Shown: piece after piece, positions 37,508-47,107 of the stretch
Layout: each line of letters begins with the position of its first letter
Position numbering within the stretch: the stretch's first letter is position 1
Origin: CAVRIA01 sp963721115
GTDB taxonomy: Bacteria; Desulfobacterota; Binatia; HRBIN30; CADEER01
Length of the DNA: 64,000 nucleotides
Reading direction: 5' to 3'
Assembly: GCA_963721115.1 (NCBI GenBank)
Contig: CAVRIA010000025.1
Span: 1 to 64,000, forward strand
Program-made: the position numbers and the translations under genes
The notes under the pieces: model-generated
Database searches by the model: none
The model's input: the letters and a program-made list of their open reading frames with translations, nothing else
Told to the model about the DNA's origin: nothing

Positions 37508-38253
37508 CCGACCAACAGCTTCTGCAGAGTGCTGCGCAGCGTCCCCGCGTCCAGGTCGCGCGTGATCCTACCGTTCGTGACCAGCGAGATGCTGCCCTCC
37601 TCCTCGGAGACGGCGATCACCACGGCGTCCGTCTCCTCGGTCAGGCCGATCGCCGCGCGGTGGCGCGTTCCCAGAGTCTTGCTCACGTTCGGATTGGTCG
37701 TCAGCGGCAGGAAGCATCCGGCCGCGCCGACGCGCCCCTTGCGCACGATGACCGCCCCGTCGTGGATCGGCGACAGGGTGATGAAGACGCTCCAGATCAG
37801 CTCCTTGCTGATGCGCGCGTCGAGATTGGTGCCGCCCTCGACGTACTCGTTCAGCCCCACCTCGCGTTCGAAGACGATCAAGGCGCCGATCCGCTTGCTG
37901 GCCAGCGTCACTACGGCGCGCACGATCTCCTCCAGGTCTTGGCCCTGCCAGCGGTGATCCCCGCCGAAGAAGGGACGGCTGCCCACCTGGATGAGCGCGC
38001 GCCGGATGTCCGCCTGGAAGATGATCACGACCACCAGCAGCAGGGAGCTGATGAAGTTGTCGAGGATCCAGTTGAGCGCGTAGAGATCGAAGAACTGCGA
38101 GCCGAGGTAGGCGATGAACACCACCAGCAACCCGACCAGCATGCGGGCCGCCCGCGTCCCGCGGATCAGGTCGATGACGTTGTAGATGACAAAGGCGACG
38201 ATGCCGATGTCGAGAGCGTCTTGCAGGCGGAAGTTGGCGAGCAGCTCGAGCAT
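37504..38253 (-). CDS. cdaA: Diadenylate cyclase CdaA (DisA_N domain)
   Basis: 249 residues. Three N-terminal helices (about 13-31, 36-54 and 60-80), then the DAC domain: 'GALIVFEREVGLNEYVEGG', 'LSPIHDGAVIVRKG' (DGA at 165-167), 'TLGTRHRAAIGLTEETDAV' (RHR at 197-199). All catalytic motifs are intact. It joins two ATP into c-di-AMP at the membrane. This provides the second messenger; no c-di-AMP phosphodiesterase or receptor gene is in the window. Confidence 0.95.
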   Translation of the reverse strand: MLELLANFRLQDALDIGIVAFVIYNVIDLIRGTRAARMLVGLLVVFIAYLGSQFFDLYALNWILDNFISSLLLVVVIIFQADIRRALIQVGSRPFFGGDHRWQGQDLEEIVRAVVTLASKRIGALIVFEREVGLNEYVEGGTNLDARISKELIWSVFITLSPIHDGAVIVRKGRVGAAGCFLPLTTNPNVSKTLGTRHRAAIGLTEETDAVVIAVSEEEGSISLVTNGRITRDLDAGTLRSTLQKLLVG

Positions 38254-38397
38254 GCTGGCAGATCCCGAGCGGCGCCCACTCTGCGTCTGGGAACCCGCTC
38301 GCGTCCGTTCGTGAGCTGGACCACGCCGCTACGTCGACACCACCCTTCCGATTTCTCACTCTCGAGGCCGAAGCGCCGCCTCGAGAAAAGCCGGCCT

Positions 38398-40228
38398 TCA
38401 GCGTCCGCCGTTCTGCGCGACGCTGGCGCCGTTGTCTTCCCTCAACGTCCGCACGATCTCGTCGATCTCCCCCGAGTCGAGCACCTCGCGCTCCAGGAGC
38501 AGCTCCGCGACTCGATGCAGAATGTCGATGTTCTCGGCGAGGAGGTCCTTTGCGATCCGGTAGTTCTCCTTGATGATCGAGCTCACCTCTTCGTCGATCT
38601 GCATGGCCGTCTTCTCCGAATAGTCGGCCACCTGCGTGAAGTCGCGCCCGAGAAAGATCTGCTCTTCCTTCTTGCCGAGCGTCATCGGGCCCAGCTTCTC
38701 GCTCATGCCCCACACGCAGACCATGCGGCGCGCCAGCTCGGTCGCCCGTTCGATGTCGTTGCTGGCTCCCGTGGTCGTCTGAGAGAGGACGATCTCCTCC
38801 GCCGCCCGCCCGCCGAACATGACGCGCAGCATGCCGACGATGTAGTCGCGCGACCAGCTGTGCCGCTCGTCGATCGGCAATTGCTGGGTCAAGCCCAGCG
38901 CCATGCCGCGCGGAATGATGGTGACCTTGTGCAGCGGATCAGTGCCCGGCGTCAGCTTGGCGACCAGCGCATGGCCGGCCTCGTGGTACGCGGTGTTGCG
39001 GCGTTCCTCCATGCTGATGATCATGCTCTTGCGCTCGGAGCCCATCATCACCTTGTCCTTGGCGAGCTCGAACTCCGTCATGCTGACCCGATCCTTGTTC
39101 TGGCGCGCCGCCAGCAACGCAGCCTCGTTGACCAGGTTCTCCAGATCGGCGCCGGCGAAGCCGGGCGTCCCGCGAGCGAGGAGCGAGACGTCGACGTCGT
39201 CGCTCAAGCGGCAGACGCCGCGTGTGAACGCGCAGGATGCCCTCGCGTCCCTTGACGTCGGGGCGCGGCACCACGACCCGGCGGTCGAAGCGACCGGCGC
39301 GCTGCAGCGCGGGGTCGAGCACGTCGGGCCGGTTGGTCGCGGCGATGAGGATGACGCCCTCGTTCATTTCGAAGCCGTCCATCTCGACGAGCAATTGATT
39401 GAGGGTCTGCTCGCGCTCATCGTGGCCGCCGCCGAGCCCGGCGCCGCGATGCCGGCCGACGGCGTCGATCTCGTCGATGAAAATGATGCAGGGGGCGTTC
39501 TTCTTCCCCTGCACGAACAGGTCGCGCACGCGCGAGGCGCCGACACCGACGAACATCTCGACGAAGTCGGAGCCGCTGATCGAAAAGAACGGTACGCCGG
39601 CCTCCCCTGCGATGGCGCGGGCGAGGAGGGTTTTCCCGGTGCCGGGAGCACCGACCAGAAGAACGCCCTTCGGAATGCGGCCGCCGAGCTTGGTGAACTT
39701 CTTCGGATCCTTGAGGAAGGCGATGATCTCCTCGAGCTCGTCCTTGGCCTCGTCGATGCCGGCGACGTCGCTGAACGTCACCTTCTGCGTGTTCTCGCTC
39801 AACAGCTTGGCGCGGCTCTTGCCAAACGACATGGCCTTGCCGCCGCCGATCTGCATCTGGCGCATGAAGAAGATCCACACGCCGATCAACAGCAGGACGG
39901 GGAACCACTGGATGAAGGCGATCACGTACCAGGGATCCCCCTCCTCCGGCTTGGCCGTGATCTTGACGTCCTTGCTTCGCAACAGGGGAATCAGCTCCGG
40001 ATCCTCGGGCGCGTACGTCTTGAACCTCTCGCTCGAGTGGTATTTACCGGTGATGTTCTGGCCCTGAATGGTGACCTCGGTCACCTCCCCCTTCTGAACC
40101 GAAGAAACGAAGTCGCTGAAGGGGACTTCGGGCGGCTTGGCCTGTTGCTTATTGAGAAGATTGAAGAGCAACAGAAACATCAGCCCCAGTACCAACCAGA
40201 GCGCGACGTTTCTTGAAAACTGATTCAC
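38398..40228 (-). CDS. ftsH: ATP-dependent zinc metalloprotease FtsH (one frame break)
   Basis: Start GTG 40228 ('VNQFSRNVALWLVLG', behind GGGGG). Membrane helix 1 (7-25), periplasmic domain (30-100), helix 2 (104-121). AAA module: Walker A 'GAPGTGKT' (193-200), Walker B 'IIFIDEIDAVG', second region 'ATNRPDVLDPALQRAGRFDR'. An extra base near 39208 breaks the lid domain, resuming at 'LSDDVDVSLLARGTPGFAGA'. Protease domain 'NTAYHEAGHALVAKL' (HExxH) and a C-terminal coil follow. It degrades misfolded membrane proteins and is near-essential, so the single break is almost surely an error. About 610 residues when joined. Confidence 0.95.
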
Positions 40229-40292
40229 AGAACCCCCAACCGACAGAAAATTACCATGGAGCTTAACACGGAGGGATTTCTGCAGCAACGTC

Positions 40293-41735
40293 TCATCTCG
40301 GCCCGCTTCGCAGCCCCGAATCGCGCCCTGCGGCCCGCCGCCGAGCCCATCGCGGATGCTCCAGGGCTTGCAGCCACAGCCCCCGTCGCGTCCCGGCCGT
40401 CAGGGCACGAACCTCGCTCCGCACGACGCCGGGAATCCAGACGATCTCCCCGCCGACCTCCACCACCGGATAGGACCAGCGCACCGCCGACGGGACCTTG
40501 CGGTCGGTGAAGACGTCGGACAGCTTGCGCTGGCCGTTCAGCCCCAACGGGCGGACGCGCTCGCCGCGCCGCGCCGGCCGCACGACGACCGAGCCTCCCG
40601 CCCCGTCCGCCGCGCAGACCGCGCTCCACAGATCGTCCGGCAGCGGCAGCCCGTGCCCGCCGGCGACCGTCCTGACCACCAGACGCCATCCGCCGGGCAG
40701 GTCGATCTCGCAATCCGGGGTCAACACCTGTGCAGCGTACGCCGCCGCATCCTCGGCCTCGTCGGACACGACCAGGTCCTCGCCTTCGCGCCGCACCCGC
40801 CAGCCCGCCGGCAGCGCGATCGCGGCGTCGCCGCGGCTCTGCTGCGAGGCCAGCCCCAACACCCCGTCGACGAGCCGCGAGGAGAGTCCCCGCTCCGGCA
40901 CGCCCCGCTCGACGAGCCAGCGGCGCACCAGGTGAGGCGCCAGATCGGGTTCGAGCTCCGCCAGGGCGGGAAGGCACAGCCGGCCGTCGCGCGTCACCCC
41001 GGCCAGCTCGACGGCCAGGACCCTCGCCAGCAGCGAGCGTTCAGCACGTAGCAGGGCGGCGGCGTTCGCCAGCGCGCGGCGGACGGAAGGGTTGAGCTCC
41101 TCGAGGATGGGCAGCACCCGATGGCGCACGACCGTGCGCTGGAAGCGCGGGTCGTGGTTCATGCGGTCGACTCGGTATGCCAGCCCGGCTCGCCGCACCA
41201 CATCCTCTACCGCCGCGCGCGCGCAGTCGATGAGCGGCCGGACGACACCGTCGCCGCGTCGCGGCTCGATGCCGGCCAGCCCCGGGGACCCGGCGCCGCG
41301 GACCAGACGCAGCAGGAAGGTCTCCGCCTGGTCGTCCCGTGTGTGTCCGGTAGCGATCTTTCCGCAGCCCTGTCGCTCGGCCAGCCGCCACAGAGCGGCA
41401 TAGCGCAGGTCGCGGAGACGCGCTTCCAGGTTCCCCTCCGACGCCAGCCCGGCGGGGAGGTCGGCGCGCTCCCAAGCGACGCCGAGACGCTCGGCCGCGG
41501 CGGCGGCGCAGCTCTCGTCGGCGTCCGACTCGGCGCCGCGCAGCTGGTGATTCACGTGCGCGGCGACCAGTTCGATGCCGAGCTTGCGACCGAGGTCGCC
41601 GAGCAGCAGCAGCAGACCGATCGAGTCGGGTCCGCCCGACACCGCGACGAGGACACGATCGCCGGCCTCGAACATCGCGTAGCGCCTGATGCTGCGTTGC
41701 AACACTCCGAGAAGCCGAGCGCGCGCGTGATCCAC
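40293..41735 (-). CDS. tilS: tRNA(Ile)-lysidine synthase
   Basis: 480 residues from GTG 41735, chosen so that the PP-loop 'VAVSGGPDSIGLLLLL' lies near residue 32 as usual. 'ELVAAHVNHQLRGAESDADE', 'GKIATGHTRDDQAETFLLRL' and 'VRPLIDCARAAVEDVV' follow, then the TilS substrate-binding and C-terminal domains ('RVRPLGLNGQRKLSDVFTDR', 'VVEVGGEIVWIPGVV'). It adds lysine to C34 of AUA-reading tRNA-Ile. It precedes ftsH by 64 bp, a widely conserved pair and the first gene of the long leftward run. Confidence 0.93.
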   Translation of the reverse strand: MDHARARLLGVLQRSIRRYAMFEAGDRVLVAVSGGPDSIGLLLLLGDLGRKLGIELVAAHVNHQLRGAESDADESCAAAAAERLGVAWERADLPAGLASEGNLEARLRDLRYAALWRLAERQGCGKIATGHTRDDQAETFLLRLVRGAGSPGLAGIEPRRGDGVVRPLIDCARAAVEDVVRRAGLAYRVDRMNHDPRFQRTVVRHRVLPILEELNPSVRRALANAAALLRAERSLLARVLAVELAGVTRDGRLCLPALAELEPDLAPHLVRRWLVERGVPERGLSSRLVDGVLGLASQQSRGDAAIALPAGWRVRREGEDLVVSDEAEDAAAYAAQVLTPDCEIDLPGGWRLVVRTVAGGHGLPLPDDLWSAVCAADGAGGSVVVRPARRGERVRPLGLNGQRKLSDVFTDRKVPSAVRWSYPVVEVGGEIVWIPGVVRSEVRALTAGTRRGLWLQALEHPRWARRRAAGRDSGLRSGPR

Positions 41736-41821
41736 GGCGCAGAGTCTGGCAGGCCCGCTCGCGGATGACAATTGCGGGAGGCCGCCGGCCGCGCCCGGTA
41801 CCCGGCGGCCTCCCGCCCGAC

Positions 41822-42301
41822 TCAGAAGGCGGCGACCAGGGGGAAGAGGATCTCGAAGCGGCGCACCGCGTTGGTGGAAGGACGCGCCCCCTGTCGTTCG
41901 ACCGGCAGATCCGTCGTGCCGATCCCGAGCAGCACCGCGCTGGCCGAGACCGGTAAAGTGGCGCGACCGGTCACCCACCCGACGAATCGCGGATCCGTCG
42001 AGCTCAGCAGGCGCGAGACGAAGAAGTACTTGAGCCCGCGCGGTGGAATCGAGAAGTCCGCCGATCCGGCGGGATCTCCATTTTGATCATACGCCGCGAG
42101 CCGCACCTTGACCTCCCGCCCCCAGGTGTTGGTGAACACCAGCGCTGTGTTCACCGCCGGCGTTGGCGGGCGGATCTCCAACATGTCGAGCAGCGCTTCC
42201 TTGTCGCTGGCCGCGACTGTCGCATCGACCTGCGCGAGGGCTGCGCCGGCCGTCAAGGCGATCAACGCGGCACCTGCCAGAAACACACGCATCTTCTTCA
42301 T
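41822..42301 (-). CDS. Small exported protein of unknown function
   Basis: 159 residues from ATG 42301 behind a purine-rich GAAGGAGAAGAAGAGG. A clean Sec signal peptide ('VFLAGAALIALTAGAALA', cleavage before 'QVDA', residue 24). The mature part looks like a single beta-sandwich: 'ALVFTNTWGREVKVRLAAYD', 'PPRGLKYFFVSRLL', 'LPVSASAVLLGIGTTDLPV'. The theme 'TNT.G..V.V....D..G' recalls secreted domains that bind or cap surface structures, but I recognise no family. It is transcribed leftward, 87 bp before tilS, and could share its promoter. Confidence 0.65.
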   Translation of the reverse strand: MKKMRVFLAGAALIALTAGAALAQVDATVAASDKEALLDMLEIRPPTPAVNTALVFTNTWGREVKVRLAAYDQNGDPAGSADFSIPPRGLKYFFVSRLLSSTDPRFVGWVTGRATLPVSASAVLLGIGTTDLPVERQGARPSTNAVRRFEILFPLVAAF

Positions 42302-42590
42302 CCTCTTCTTCTCCTTCCCCGTCTCCAAGGTTGGGGCCGTGAGGGCGACTCCCGCAGTGAGGCCGCAGTCATCGGCCGTTCGACCGAGGACCAGAGGAAG
42401 AAGCGTGCCAGGCGAGGCGCGCCGCGCGCCCCTCCGGCCGCGCCGCAGCAACGGCAGCGGGCCGCGAACGTAGGGACGGGGCTCTTCTTGGACCTCTATG
42501 CGCTGGACCGCGCGGGCACTGCTCGACCAGCAGCGACGAACGCTTCGCACCCAACCCGGCACGAACGGGCGTGTACGGGTGGACCCAACC

Positions 42591-43394
42591 TCAGGTGAAG
42601 TCCGAGCCGCCGTCGACGTTCACGTCCGCTCCGGTCATGTAGCTGTTGCATCGCGAGACGAGGAACGCGATGACCGCGCCGATCTCCTCGACTCGGCCGG
42701 CACGACCGAGATCGGCGGGCGAGCCGTATTCTTCGGCGATCCACTGATTGACCGCGTAGGGGTCCTCCGGATCGATTCCCCTCTCCTCCAGAATCGGTCG
42801 AAGCTGCTCGCTGAACGCGGCGGACAGAAAAGTGCCCGGGCTGACCGTGTTGACGAGAATGTTTTCCGGCGCCAGCGTCCGGGCGAGGTTCTTCGAGATG
42901 CTCGTCAGAGCCGACTTCGCCGCCGTGTACGAGATGAGGCCCGGGGACTGTCGCTTGGTGGAGTGCGCCGAGATGTTGACGATGCGCGCCCAATCCGCCT
43001 TGCGCAGCAGCGGCAGGGCGGCGCGGATGCAACGCACGGCGCTCATCGTCCCGATGTTGAAGTGCGCGAAGAAATCCTCGTCGCTCAGCTCGAAGAAGTG
43101 GCCGGCGTGAGGACCGATGGTGTTGACCAGACAGTTGATCTCTCCCCAGCGCTCTCCGATACGCAGAAAGGCGGCCTCGATCTCGTCCGCTCTCCCGAGA
43201 TCGACCGAGAGGCCGAACGCGTCCGGGCTGCCGGCGGTCTCCAGCATCGCCACCGTCTCGTCGAGCGCCTTCTGCCCGCGCGCGATGACACAAACGCGCG
43301 CGCCGTCCTCCGCCAGATACGTGGCCGCCGCGCGTCCCATGCCCTTCGAGCCGCCGGTCACCACCGCGGCCGCCCCGTCCAGTCCCAAATCCAT
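42591..43394 (-). CDS. Short-chain dehydrogenase/reductase
   Basis: 267 residues, full-length classical SDR. Cofactor loop 'VVTGGSKGMGRAAATYLAED', 'VDLGRADEIEAAF', 'NTIGPHAGHF' (NxxG, here with Thr), catalytic Ser in 'RIVNISAHSTKRQSPG' and 'YTAAKSALTSIS' (YxxxK), and C-terminal 'MTGADVNVDGGSDFT'. 'IARG' at the end of the second strand suggests NADP(H) use. The oxidised or reduced substrate is unknown. It stands between a secreted-protein gene and a histidine kinase on the opposite strand. Confidence 0.9.
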   Translation of the reverse strand: MDLGLDGAAAVVTGGSKGMGRAAATYLAEDGARVCVIARGQKALDETVAMLETAGSPDAFGLSVDLGRADEIEAAFLRIGERWGEINCLVNTIGPHAGHFFELSDEDFFAHFNIGTMSAVRCIRAALPLLRKADWARIVNISAHSTKRQSPGLISYTAAKSALTSISKNLARTLAPENILVNTVSPGTFLSAAFSEQLRPILEERGIDPEDPYAVNQWIAEEYGSPADLGRAGRVEEIGAVIAFLVSRCNSYMTGADVNVDGGSDFT

Positions 43395-43543
43395 CGCAAT
43401 CTCACCCCACCCGAACCCATCTCACGGCTGCCTCTCTCTTTTCAACTTCAACCGCCGCCCCACCCGGCGCGGCGCCGCCGGGGTCGGCCCCGGGTCCCTC
43501 GACCCGTGCCAGATCCGCGCTCTCATGCTATCGGTGCCGGGAC

Positions 43544-44905
43544 ATGCCCAAACCACCGATCGCGGCAGGTCCCGCCGCGGCACGGCAAGGCGACCGTGCC
43601 AGCGGAGAGGAGCCGACGACGAGCCAGCGCCAGGAGCTACAGATCATCCTCGATTCCGTCCCGGCGTTCATCTGGTACAAGGACCGCGAAAACCGCATCT
43701 TGCGCGCCAACCGCCTCGCCGCCGAATCGATGGGAACGACGGTTGCCGACCTCGAGGGCCGATCGACCTACGACATCTATCCGGAGGAAGCCGCGGAGTA
43801 TCACCGCGACGACTTGGAGGTCATCCGCTCCGGCCATCCCAAGCTGGGTATCCTCGAGCGCCTCAAGGTCGGCTCGGGGGAGCAGCGCTGGATCCAGACC
43901 GACAAGGTCCCCTACCGCGACCAGCATGGAGAGATCATCGGCGTGATCGTCTTCTCGGTGGACGTCACCGAACGCGTCGAGGCCGAGACCGCCCTGCGGG
44001 AAGCGCGCGACGGCCTCGAGCGGCGGGTCGAGGAACGCACGCGTGAGCTGGCCGCCGCCCTCGACGACCTGCGTTGCGAGAGCGGGGAACGATTGCGCGC
44101 GGAGGAGAGAGCCCGCCAGCAGCAGTCGCAGCTCGCCCACCTTCTGCGCCTGCAAACGGTCGAAGGGATGGCGGCTCAGCTGGCGCACGAGATCAATCAG
44201 CCGTTGTCGGCTGTCACCAACTATGCGAGCGGACTCCGCAGGTGGCTCGACAAGGAGTCGCTCGATCTCGCCGCCGTGCGATGGGCAGCGGAGCAGATCA
44301 GTCAGCAGGCGTTGCGCGCGGCAGAGATCGTCCGCCGACAACGCGACTTCGTCCGCAAGACCCCTCCGAGACGGGACCCCTGCGATGTCGTCCAGGTCGT
44401 CCGCGACGCGGTCCACCTGATCGAGGCCGACGCGCGCGAGCAAGGCGTCGAAATCCGCGTCGTTCTGAACCCAGGGCTCGCGCCCTTCGGGATCGACCGG
44501 ATCCAGATCGAGCAAGTCGTGCTGAACCTGCTCCGCAATGCCCTCGAGGCGATGGACGAGCGCGCTGAAGGGGAGCGCGAAATCGTGGTCCAGGTGGGCC
44601 CGCAGGATGACGACTACGCCTTGGTGAAGGTCCGCGACACGGGCAGGGGCCTGCCGGCCGGCGGCGAAAGGACTCTCTTCGAGGCCTTCTTCACGACCAA
44701 GAAGAACGGGCTCGGCATGGGCCTCGCGATCAGCGAGTCCATCGTCGCCGCGCACGAAGGCACGCTGTGGGCGGAAGCGAATCCGGACCGCGGAGCGACC
44801 TTTTCCTTCACCCTGCGCCGGCACGCCGGGGATCGAGATCGTTCGACCGCAAGGTTCGCGCCGCGGACCGTTCAGACCAGCCGCAACATTCGAAGAAGGA
44901 CGTAG
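43544..44905 (+). CDS. PAS-domain sensor histidine kinase (orphan)
   Basis: 453 residues, no membrane helix. PAS domain at about 32-145 ('LDSVPAFIWYKDRENRILRAN', with PAC 'IIGVIVFSVDVTER'), a long coiled coil (145-200), HisKA with phospho-acceptor His215 in 'AQLAHEINQPLSAVTNYASG', then HATPase_c with 'VVLNLLRNALEAMD' (N box), 'VRDTGRGLP' and 'KKNGLGMGLAISESIVAAH'. Layout and H-box resemble FixL/DctB-type kinases. No response regulator lies nearby. The last 12 codons overlap the end of the convergent membrane-protein gene by 34 bp. Confidence 0.92.
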   Translation: MPKPPIAAGPAAARQGDRASGEEPTTSQRQELQIILDSVPAFIWYKDRENRILRANRLAAESMGTTVADLEGRSTYDIYPEEAAEYHRDDLEVIRSGHPKLGILERLKVGSGEQRWIQTDKVPYRDQHGEIIGVIVFSVDVTERVEAETALREARDGLERRVEERTRELAAALDDLRCESGERLRAEERARQQQSQLAHLLRLQTVEGMAAQLAHEINQPLSAVTNYASGLRRWLDKESLDLAAVRWAAEQISQQALRAAEIVRRQRDFVRKTPPRRDPCDVVQVVRDAVHLIEADAREQGVEIRVVLNPGLAPFGIDRIQIEQVVLNLLRNALEAMDERAEGEREIVVQVGPQDDDYALVKVRDTGRGLPAGGERTLFEAFFTTKKNGLGMGLAISESIVAAHEGTLWAEANPDRGATFSFTLRRHAGDRDRSTARFAPRTVQTSRNIRRRT

Positions 44906-45661
44906 ACCGGCAGGTAGAACCCCGCCGCCTCGAAGAGGATGCTGTATCCGTACAGAACCGCGATCTGTTCCGGCATGCCGACGGGCAGGTAATGGCCGCC
45001 GCGCAGCTCGGCGATGACGCGTCCTCCCGATACGAACAACGGCGTGTACCAGAGGGCGGCCACCGCCGCGACGGCGAGGTACCAAAGGAGCAGGCCGCGG
45101 CGCGCGCGCCGATCCGAAGCGCGCACCAGGACGTAGCCGACAGCGACGGCGTAGCAGAGCGCCAGAATCGCCAGCGATCCCTTCGAGAACAGTGCCCGCG
45201 TCGTCACGGTCAGCGCCCCTGGATCGGCCGCCAACTGCACGCTCATGCGCGCCGCGCCGAGCGAGATCATCGCGAACAGGCCGGCGGCGAGCACGAGCGA
45301 CAGCCGTAGGGCGGACCGGTCGCGATCCATGAGCCCGCTCGACGATGCCGTACCCCGTGAGCAGCAGCACCCCACCCTCGAAGAAGCCGAGAATGAACGG
45401 AAGGGCCGGGTAACCGACCCGAATCGCTCCGAACAACCGTGCATCGGCAATGCCGCGCACGCCGCTGCCCTGCGCCAACAGCTCGACGATCGAATCGTAG
45501 ACGCCGCCGATGACGTACACGACCGCCCATCTCGCGTCGCCGCTCCGCGCCCACAGGGCGAGGGTCACAATCGCCACCGCCACGGCGATCGAAAACTCGA
45601 ACGTGTACAGCGCCGGCGTCGAGTAGCGCGTCATGTAATCGTCGAACGGGTTCACCCGCAT
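44872..45661 (-). CDS. Multi-pass membrane protein, unknown (one frame break)
   Basis: Start ATG 45661 ('RVNPFDDYMTRYSTPALYTFE'). Six to seven hydrophobic segments, with 'WAVVYVIGGVYDSIVELLAQG' and 'VGYPALPFILGFFEGGVLLL' before the break, and 'LVLAAGLFAMISLGAARMSV', 'ILALCYAVAVGYVLVRASD' and 'LYGYSILFEAAGFYLPVYVL' after it. One extra base near 45332 separates the halves; the restored junction reads 'GYGIVERLMDRDR'. About 262 residues. I do not recognise the family. The 3' end overlaps the histidine kinase gene tail to tail. Confidence 0.65.
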
Positions 45662-45867
45662 CACCTCCCGCGCAGCGGCCGCTGTGCGGCTGGGAAGAGA
45701 ACGGCGGACCCGCGGAGTTGTCAAGCGCGGCCCCCGCGGGCGCGAACGGGCGGCATCCGCAGGCGCGGCCCCCGCGCGGCGCTTGCTTCCCGGGCGCCGG
45801 GGCGTCATTGAACGGAAGCCGCGCCCGGCAGCACCGGCCGCGCCACCGAGCACGAAAGGACGACGCC

Positions 45868-47094
45868 ATGGCCATCGACTTCAGCTTTCCTCCGGAGATC
45901 GAAGAGCTGCGATTGAAGGTGCGCGAGTTCATCGCCCAGGTGGTGCGCCCGGCGGAGCAGCGCATCGCCGAGCGCGAGGGAGACCGCCGCTTTCTCATTC
46001 AGTCGATCATCGAGATGCGCGTGGCGGCCAAGGACTGGGGCCTGTGGCTGCCGCACATGCCGAAGGAGCTCGGCGGCATGGGCCTCGGGCACGTCGCCAT
46101 GGCGGCGGTGTCGGCCGAGGCCGCCAAGTCGGGGTTCGGTCCCTTCGCGCTCAACGCCCAGGCGCCCGACGAGGGCAACATGCACACGCTCCTGCACTGG
46201 GCGACCGAAGCGCAGAAGGAGACGTACCTGCGCCCGCTGTGCGACGGCGTCGCCCGCTCCTGCTTCGCGATGACCGAGCCCGAGGTCGCCGGCTCCGACC
46301 CGACGCTGATCCAGACGCGTGCCGTCCTCGACGGCGATACCTGGGTGGTCAACGGCCACAAGTGGTTCATCTCCGGCGCCAGCGGCGCCAAGTTCGCCAT
46401 CCTCATCGCCCGCACCGAGGACGACCCCGAGATCCCGCAGGCGGCCAACTCGGCCTTCCTCGTCGACCTGCCAGCCAAGGGCTGGAACGTCGTTCGCGAC
46501 ATCACCACCATGGCCGGCCACCACAACCACGCCGAGATCCGCATCGAGAACCTGCGCGTGCCCAGAGAGAACATGCTCGGCGGTCGCGGCCAGGGCCATC
46601 TGCTCGGTCAGGCGCGACTGGGTCCGGCGCGCCTGGCGCACTGCATGCGCTGGATCGGCCAGGCCGAGGTCGCGCTCGATATGATGGTCGACCGCGCGCT
46701 CAACCGCTTCGCGCACGGCTCCCTGCTGTCCGACAAGCAGGGCATCCAGTGGATGATCGCCGACTCCTCCGTGGAGCTCTACCAGTGCAAGCTCATGGTT
46801 CTCCACGCCGCCTACAAGATCGACCGCGGCGAGGATTTCCGCAGCGAGGTGTCGATGGCCAAGCACTTCGTCGCCAACTCCCTCAACCGCATCGTCGATC
46901 GCGCCATCCAGGTGCACGGCGCGCTCGGCTACTCGACGGACACGCCGCTGGCGCAGATGGCGCAGCAGGCGCGCTGGGCTCGCTTCGCCGACGGCGCCGA
47001 CGAGGTGCACCAGTGGCGCATCGCCCAGCGCGCGATCGACGCCTACAAGCGCGACAAGTCCACCCGCGCCGCAACCGGCAACCTGCCGCTGTGA
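45868..47094 (+). CDS. Acyl-CoA dehydrogenase, ACAD10/11-like
   Basis: 408 residues from ATG 45868 (AAAGGA 8 bp upstream). 'GLWLPHMPKELGGMGLGHV', 'CFAMTEPEVAGSDPTLIQT' (flavin loop), 'VNGHKWFISGASGAKFAILI', then the C-terminal 'QVHGALGYSTDTPLAQMAQQ' and 'RFADGADEVHQWRIAQRAI'. The 'DTPLA...DGADEVH' ending is that of the ACAD10/11 branch, whose mammalian members process 4-hydroxyacyl-CoA. This one lacks the kinase half. It converges on the ThDP-enzyme gene 13 bp away. Confidence 0.92.
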   Translation: MAIDFSFPPEIEELRLKVREFIAQVVRPAEQRIAEREGDRRFLIQSIIEMRVAAKDWGLWLPHMPKELGGMGLGHVAMAAVSAEAAKSGFGPFALNAQAPDEGNMHTLLHWATEAQKETYLRPLCDGVARSCFAMTEPEVAGSDPTLIQTRAVLDGDTWVVNGHKWFISGASGAKFAILIARTEDDPEIPQAANSAFLVDLPAKGWNVVRDITTMAGHHNHAEIRIENLRVPRENMLGGRGQGHLLGQARLGPARLAHCMRWIGQAEVALDMMVDRALNRFAHGSLLSDKQGIQWMIADSSVELYQCKLMVLHAAYKIDRGEDFRSEVSMAKHFVANSLNRIVDRAIQVHGALGYSTDTPLAQMAQQARWARFADGADEVHQWRIAQRAIDAYKRDKSTRAATGNLPL

Positions 47095-47107
47095 GGGCTG
47101 CGCCCGC

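Noticed and set aside
43637..45853. A 738-codon minus-strand open frame
   Set aside because: Only its first part (from 45661) is real membrane protein; the remainder is out of frame and antisense to the histidine kinase.
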